A stretch of DNA of 64,000 nt from Multifurca ochricompacta (Eukaryota; Basidiomycota; Agaricomycetes; Russulales; Russulaceae): NCBI GenBank assembly GCA_022496185.1, contig WTXG01000002.1, positions 372,001 to 436,000 on the forward strand, written 5' to 3'. The first letter of the stretch is position 1. The number at the start of each line of letters is the position of its first letter. The notes below the pieces were generated by a model, which worked only from the letters and a program-made list of their open reading frames with translations, was not told the origin of the DNA and ran no database searches. Made by a program: the position numbers and the translations under genes. This document shows, piece by piece, positions 60,226 to 64,000 of this stretch.

Positions 60226-61278
60226 TCATTCAAAATTCTCTAAAGCCTCCTTTGCTTTCCGGTCTGCTTCTTCGAAGAGGTCCTGTGGTACCGGTACATG
60301 ACGGCCGTTAGTCTCATCGCCGATCCATGACATCTCCAACTCAAATTCTTTCTCTTTGGCGTCATCATGAACAAGATGGATGCTGTTAAAGGGTTGGTAA
60401 AAACAAACTCGGGAGACAACGATGCTTACATTCGTGCTGCCTCAAATACAGCCTCCCGTGTCGTTAGCTCGGATAACTTGAGCTTTTCAAGTTCAGTTTT
60501 TGCTAGCTGACGGCCCTTGCCGACAGCTGCCCCGTGATAACCCTTATGAAGAATTATGGTAAGCTGGCTCAAAGTAACGTCTTACACGCACGTAGAAGAC
60601 ACCGCTCGGTTCGATGACATATATAGATGGACCGTCTTTATCGATGCTTCCAAGGATGGCACTACAACCGAACGGCCGTACGGAAGAGTAAAGGGTATAC
60701 GCCTGTACATAGAGGCCCAGTCGATCTGCCAACGCCTGGGACAAGATGACGAACTATAGACAGTAGCGGACAACAGAAGTGGCATACCTTGAGAGGAGCT
60801 GGTTCGCGATAGTTGTCGCGAAAGTTCGCAGCTTCGTCCCGCGCCCTATTGGCAAGATGACGCCCATCGGCCAGAAGTCCAGAGCTAGCCTGGGTGGTAT
60901 GGTTACGAACAGGAGGATCAAGGTGAAAGGGATATGGCGTACTAGACCGATATGTCGATCTACAGTCTGAATTCTACGGTTCGCTCCAGGCACTAGAAGC
61001 TTTGAATGGACAAGCTTCTCTACAGCCAATACGACACCATCTTTGACGCGAAGACCGATGGCAGTACTGACAGGAATGGAGTGAGATCATGATAACACGT
61101 TGCTCCAAGCAAGGACGCATACCCAGAATTGTCTACTGCCTTGTTTGCATATTCAACCTGCAGAAAATGATGTAAGTATGGTTGACGCACAAAACAGAAG
61201 AAGTATTACCTGAAATATGCGACCATCTGGGGAGTAAGTACTAGCAGAGAGATCGTAGCCTGTACCGATGGAAGTCAT
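60226..61278 (-). CDS. PRE10: 20S proteasome subunit alpha7
   Basis: Outer-ring subunit of the 20S core (PSMA3 in animals). The start [20 protein letters not shown] and [14 protein letters not shown] form the alpha-type gate and YDR-like motif. It continues [90 protein letters not shown] with [57 protein letters not shown] and [18 protein letters not shown], ending AKEALENFE at 60226. GTAIG instead of the nucleophile Thr of beta subunits fits an alpha type. About six introns and no break. Start ATG 61276-61278. The gene faces RPN12 tail to tail. Confidence 0.95.
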
Positions 61279-61441
61279 TGTCAATGTCAAGTGTGAAAAC
61301 GGTGAACGCGCAAGCCTCTCAGAGGTCAGAAGACGCGTCTAATTATTAACGGGACCACCGGCCCGTTCTTGACCTGCATGCAAGACACGGACGCGGTGAC
61401 CTTGACGCTGACCTCGACGGTGACAGTGAGGAAGCAGCACT
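61279..61441. promoter_or_regulatory. Divergent promoter PRE10 / NUP82 with palindromes
   Basis: 163 bp between starts. It contains a perfect 10-bp palindrome AGACGCGTCT (61331-61340, with an ACGCGT core) and an interrupted inverted repeat AACGGG-(8 nt)-CCCGTT (61348-61367). Both are plausible factor sites, unproven. Confidence 0.5.
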
Positions 61442-64000
61442 ATGTTAACTTTACATGCGTCAGAATACTCAGATGACTGGTCATCTGTACTTAAAGGCCA
61501 TCCCATCTTCTTCTCTTCAACAGATCCTACGCGGTCCCAACAACTCGAACTCTCAACTAGCTCCCTTCCCGACTTCACCAAGTTCGACCCACACAATGAC
61601 TCCCCTTCACCTTCCGGTAGACGCCAGACCATGGTCCTAAAAGATGCTGATCTTATAGTTGCCGTTGGAAAGGAAATAAGAATGACCTGTCTCGGGGATG
61701 CGAAGCTCAGTCGGGGCACGGCAAAGTCATACAAAGCGCGCCTCCACAATGATACATATACCACCCAAATCTGACTCGCTTCTTTAGGTTCTACACACGC
61801 CGAACATTCAGTTTGACATCTGCCAACTCGCCCTGAATCCAACGGGGAAATTACTGGCGGTTGCAGGTGCTTTTCAAGTTGCAGTTGTGGTCCTTCCTCG
61901 ACCAGGTTTCATGCGACTTGTTCCAACAACTGTCGATTGCAAGTATGCACTTCTCTTCCGTACCTGCATCTATCGGGGACCGAGTCCTCTTTCATAGGTC
62001 CATTCAAGTTGGGCAGTACTTTCATGCTTCCTCGGCTTCGGCGCCCATAGCTAAGATCGAATGGCATCTATGGGGCGACGCAGGCTCAACGCTCATGGTG
62101 ATGACTGTAGATGGGAAACTCCGGTGAGACCACCTATATTTTCGATTGATGGATTCCTGTTCACCGTTACGCCTGATTAGCGAATATGACATATCGGTAG
62201 ATGCAGAAGAGCCTCTACAAGTTGTGTCTTTCGTACACGACCGCAAGTCGTCCAAAACGTTCAATGCCACCGATAGTACCGAGCGTGAAGTTGCATCATT
62301 CACCCTTGGTAAGGGAAAGGCTGACTGGGGCCCTTTGACAATTTATGTTGTCATGAAGAGTGGGGACGTGTATGCGTTCTGCCCCTATATGCCTAAGAAC
62401 GCGTAAGATGTCCATTCTTTGTTATATATTCAGTCTGATTGATCCTATTTAATAGCTCAATACCCTCGTCATACATCCACGCGCTCGAGTGTTTCGTAGC
62501 GGCTAAGCAAGAGTACATCTCCCAAAACCCTTCATCACATTCCCAATCACTTTCAGCTACATACTCACATCAGCATAAGTACATTAGTGCACTTCTCAAG
62601 CAGCTGCCTCCAGGGACTGTTTTCCCGGCAGCGTCTCGTTCCGTCCCTCTTCATCCACCAACGACAATGAAAACTCCACCCTTGCGCCAAGGTCCTTTCC
62701 TTCTGCAGCCCGCGCCTCACTCGCTCAGTGGGAGCGAGGGAGGTGATGCCACCGATATACTGTATCTTACGTTTGATAAAGATGATGATGCCGAAGATGC
62801 CGAAGAGATAGAGCGGCTGGGAGTAGTTTTGGTCGTTGCACAGGACGGTAAGGTTGACGTCTGTCTCGATGTCGATAAGGTGGAAGCCCGCTGGGAGAAC
62901 CGACAGGTAAGTGTGAGATACCACCCACAACTGTGGAGGCCTAAATTTCTACTGCAGTCCCCGAATGCCGACCTGCCCATGCTAGCTGTGTATGAGACAA
63001 TTGACCTGGGCTTGATTGACACTCTTTCAACAACTCAACCACGTACCTTGGATCTCCTACAGGGCAATTCTCCCATCTTTCTTGCAGACCCAATACACCA
63101 AGACACTGTCTACGTGTATCATGGTTTCGGCGTGCATGCCATACACTTTCACAGCCTGCTGCGTACTCTCAGCAGTGCCCTGTATTCCGTTTCAGGAGCC
63201 GAAGATGCACTTTTGGCTGCGTTGCGCAACCCCGTCTCCGCTGAGGTTCAACCGATCGTGACGACATTCTCGGTAGAGAGAAAGTGAGGTTCAATCACTT
63301 GTCCTCCATAAACAGTTATTTATTCCATAAATGCAGGGCATCCAACCCAGTCATCTCGGTCATTGTTCCCAATGACGTTTACCTCAACTACAGCATATTC
63401 GTTCTCACATCGTCCATGCGTGTTGTTTCTTTCCCCTTAAACATGCGCTCTACCTTTCCGCACAACGAGGAACACAAGAGCATTGTGCCCGCAAATCGGC
63501 TGCTTAAGTCCGCCGATGAGCCGTTAGCATACACCTCATTGCTCGGCACTAAGCCCTGGGAACCACCAATGGGCTTGGCCTTAACCGGCCTGCCCACGAT
63601 GCCACGCCTCATCACTCCAGAAACGAGGGACTTCCGCATCACGTCCGATACACTCCGCTTTGTCTCCGCCAAAGTGGATGAGGTTGCCGCGCGCGTCCAC
63701 AGTGTCGAGTCAGCGCATCGTCAAACAAACGCACGGGTAGATCTACAGCGCAAAGAACTCCATCGACAACTAGCCAAGATCGACGAGATTCGCGCGCTAC
63801 TGGGAGAACTCCGCGGCGCGCGGCAGGACCGAATCGATGCTCGTGCGCGTGCGATACAGGGGGGACAGCAAGCAATGATTGCGAGGCTCGACCGCGTCCT
63901 CGCAGAACTCATGAAGCGCGCGAATCCGACGCTGAGCGATCACGAGACGAAATGGTTTGATGAATTGGGAAGAATGCGGGAGCAAGTGCTCGGTGCGGGA
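61442..64000 (+). CDS. NUP82: Nucleoporin Nup82/Nup88 (partial, 3' end outside window)
   Basis: Component of the cytoplasmic face of the nuclear pore that anchors the mRNA export platform (Nup159/Nsp1). The N-terminal propeller begins MLTLHASEYSDDWSSVLKGH; later blades show VLKDADLIVAVGKEIRMTCL, QFDICQLALNPTGKLLAVAG, AKIEWHLWGDAGSTLMVMTV, TIYVVMKSGDVYAFCPYMPK, VVAQDGKVDVCLDVDKVEAR and ADPIHQDTVYVYHGFGVHAI with HFHSLL. After NDVYLNYSIFVLTSSMRVVS comes a long coiled-coil region (VSAKVDEVAARVHSVESAHR, LQRKELHRQLAKIDEIRALL, QQAMIARLDRVLAELMKRAN) that runs off the right edge. About five introns so far, no break seen. Its partner NSP1 lies 4.5 kb away in the same block. Confidence 0.85.

Overview
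The window is nuclear chromosomal DNA from a filamentous basidiomycete, most likely an Agaricomycete. Genes are dense and on both strands. Most coding regions are cut by several introns of about 45-80 nt with GT..AG ends. The families point the same way: a GRDP/DUF1399 protein of basidiomycete type, an F-box/LRR protein, a DUF7923-CCCH protein, a TRP-like ML-domain protein, a membrane-anchored GH9 endoglucanase and a single-copy Rho GDI. I place about 30 protein genes and one disrupted P-loop NTPase locus. I saw no rRNA, tRNA, CRISPR array or intact transposon.

Layout. 0-8.5 kb: NIPA-type Mg2+ transporter (-), SEC12/PREB-like WD40 exchange factor (+), TAF9 (-), ISU1 Fe-S scaffold (+), PRP31 splicing factor (-). 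8.8-13 kb: disrupted P-loop NTPase (-), RRP8 rRNA methyltransferase (+), uracil phosphoribosyltransferase FUR1 (+). 13.4-23.6 kb: GRDP/DUF1399 protein (-), sulfite reductase flavoprotein MET10 (+), GH9 endoglucanase with a C-terminal membrane anchor (-), Gfo/Idh/MocA oxidoreductase (+). 24-38 kb: F-box protein (+), Ubl-transmembrane (Herp/Usa1-like) protein (+), TRP-like channel-family protein (+), CNH-like propeller protein (-), PKA regulatory subunit BCY1 (+), Ser/Thr-rich single-pass membrane protein (+). 38-48.5 kb: Dal5-type MFS transporter (-), YTP1-family membrane protein (+), COQ2 (-), Rho GDI (-), DUF7923-CCCH protein (-). 48.7-54.3 kb: CDT1 (+), a second Gfo/Idh oxidoreductase (-), a conserved protein of unknown function (+). 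54.3-64 kb: nucleoporin NSP1 (-), proteasome beta1 PRE3 (-), lid subunit RPN12 (+), proteasome alpha7 PRE10 (-), nucleoporin NUP82/Nup88 (+, cut by the window edge).

How the genes fit together. Most are unrelated housekeeping genes in alternating orientation, often as head-to-head pairs with 100-300 bp between start codons. The one clear functional grouping is the right end: three consecutive proteasome subunit genes flanked by two nucleoporin genes. CDT1 has a MluI cell-cycle box just upstream of its start.

Quality warning. Many conserved and expected-essential genes (PRP31, RRP8, MET10, BCY1, COQ2, RPN12 and others) are broken by apparent single-base indels, mostly missing bases in short homopolymers. 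This looks much more like uncorrected long-read error than gene decay. Spans below are whole coding spans, introns included, and breaks are noted in each entry. I do not see a convincing new defence, mobile or biosynthetic system here.
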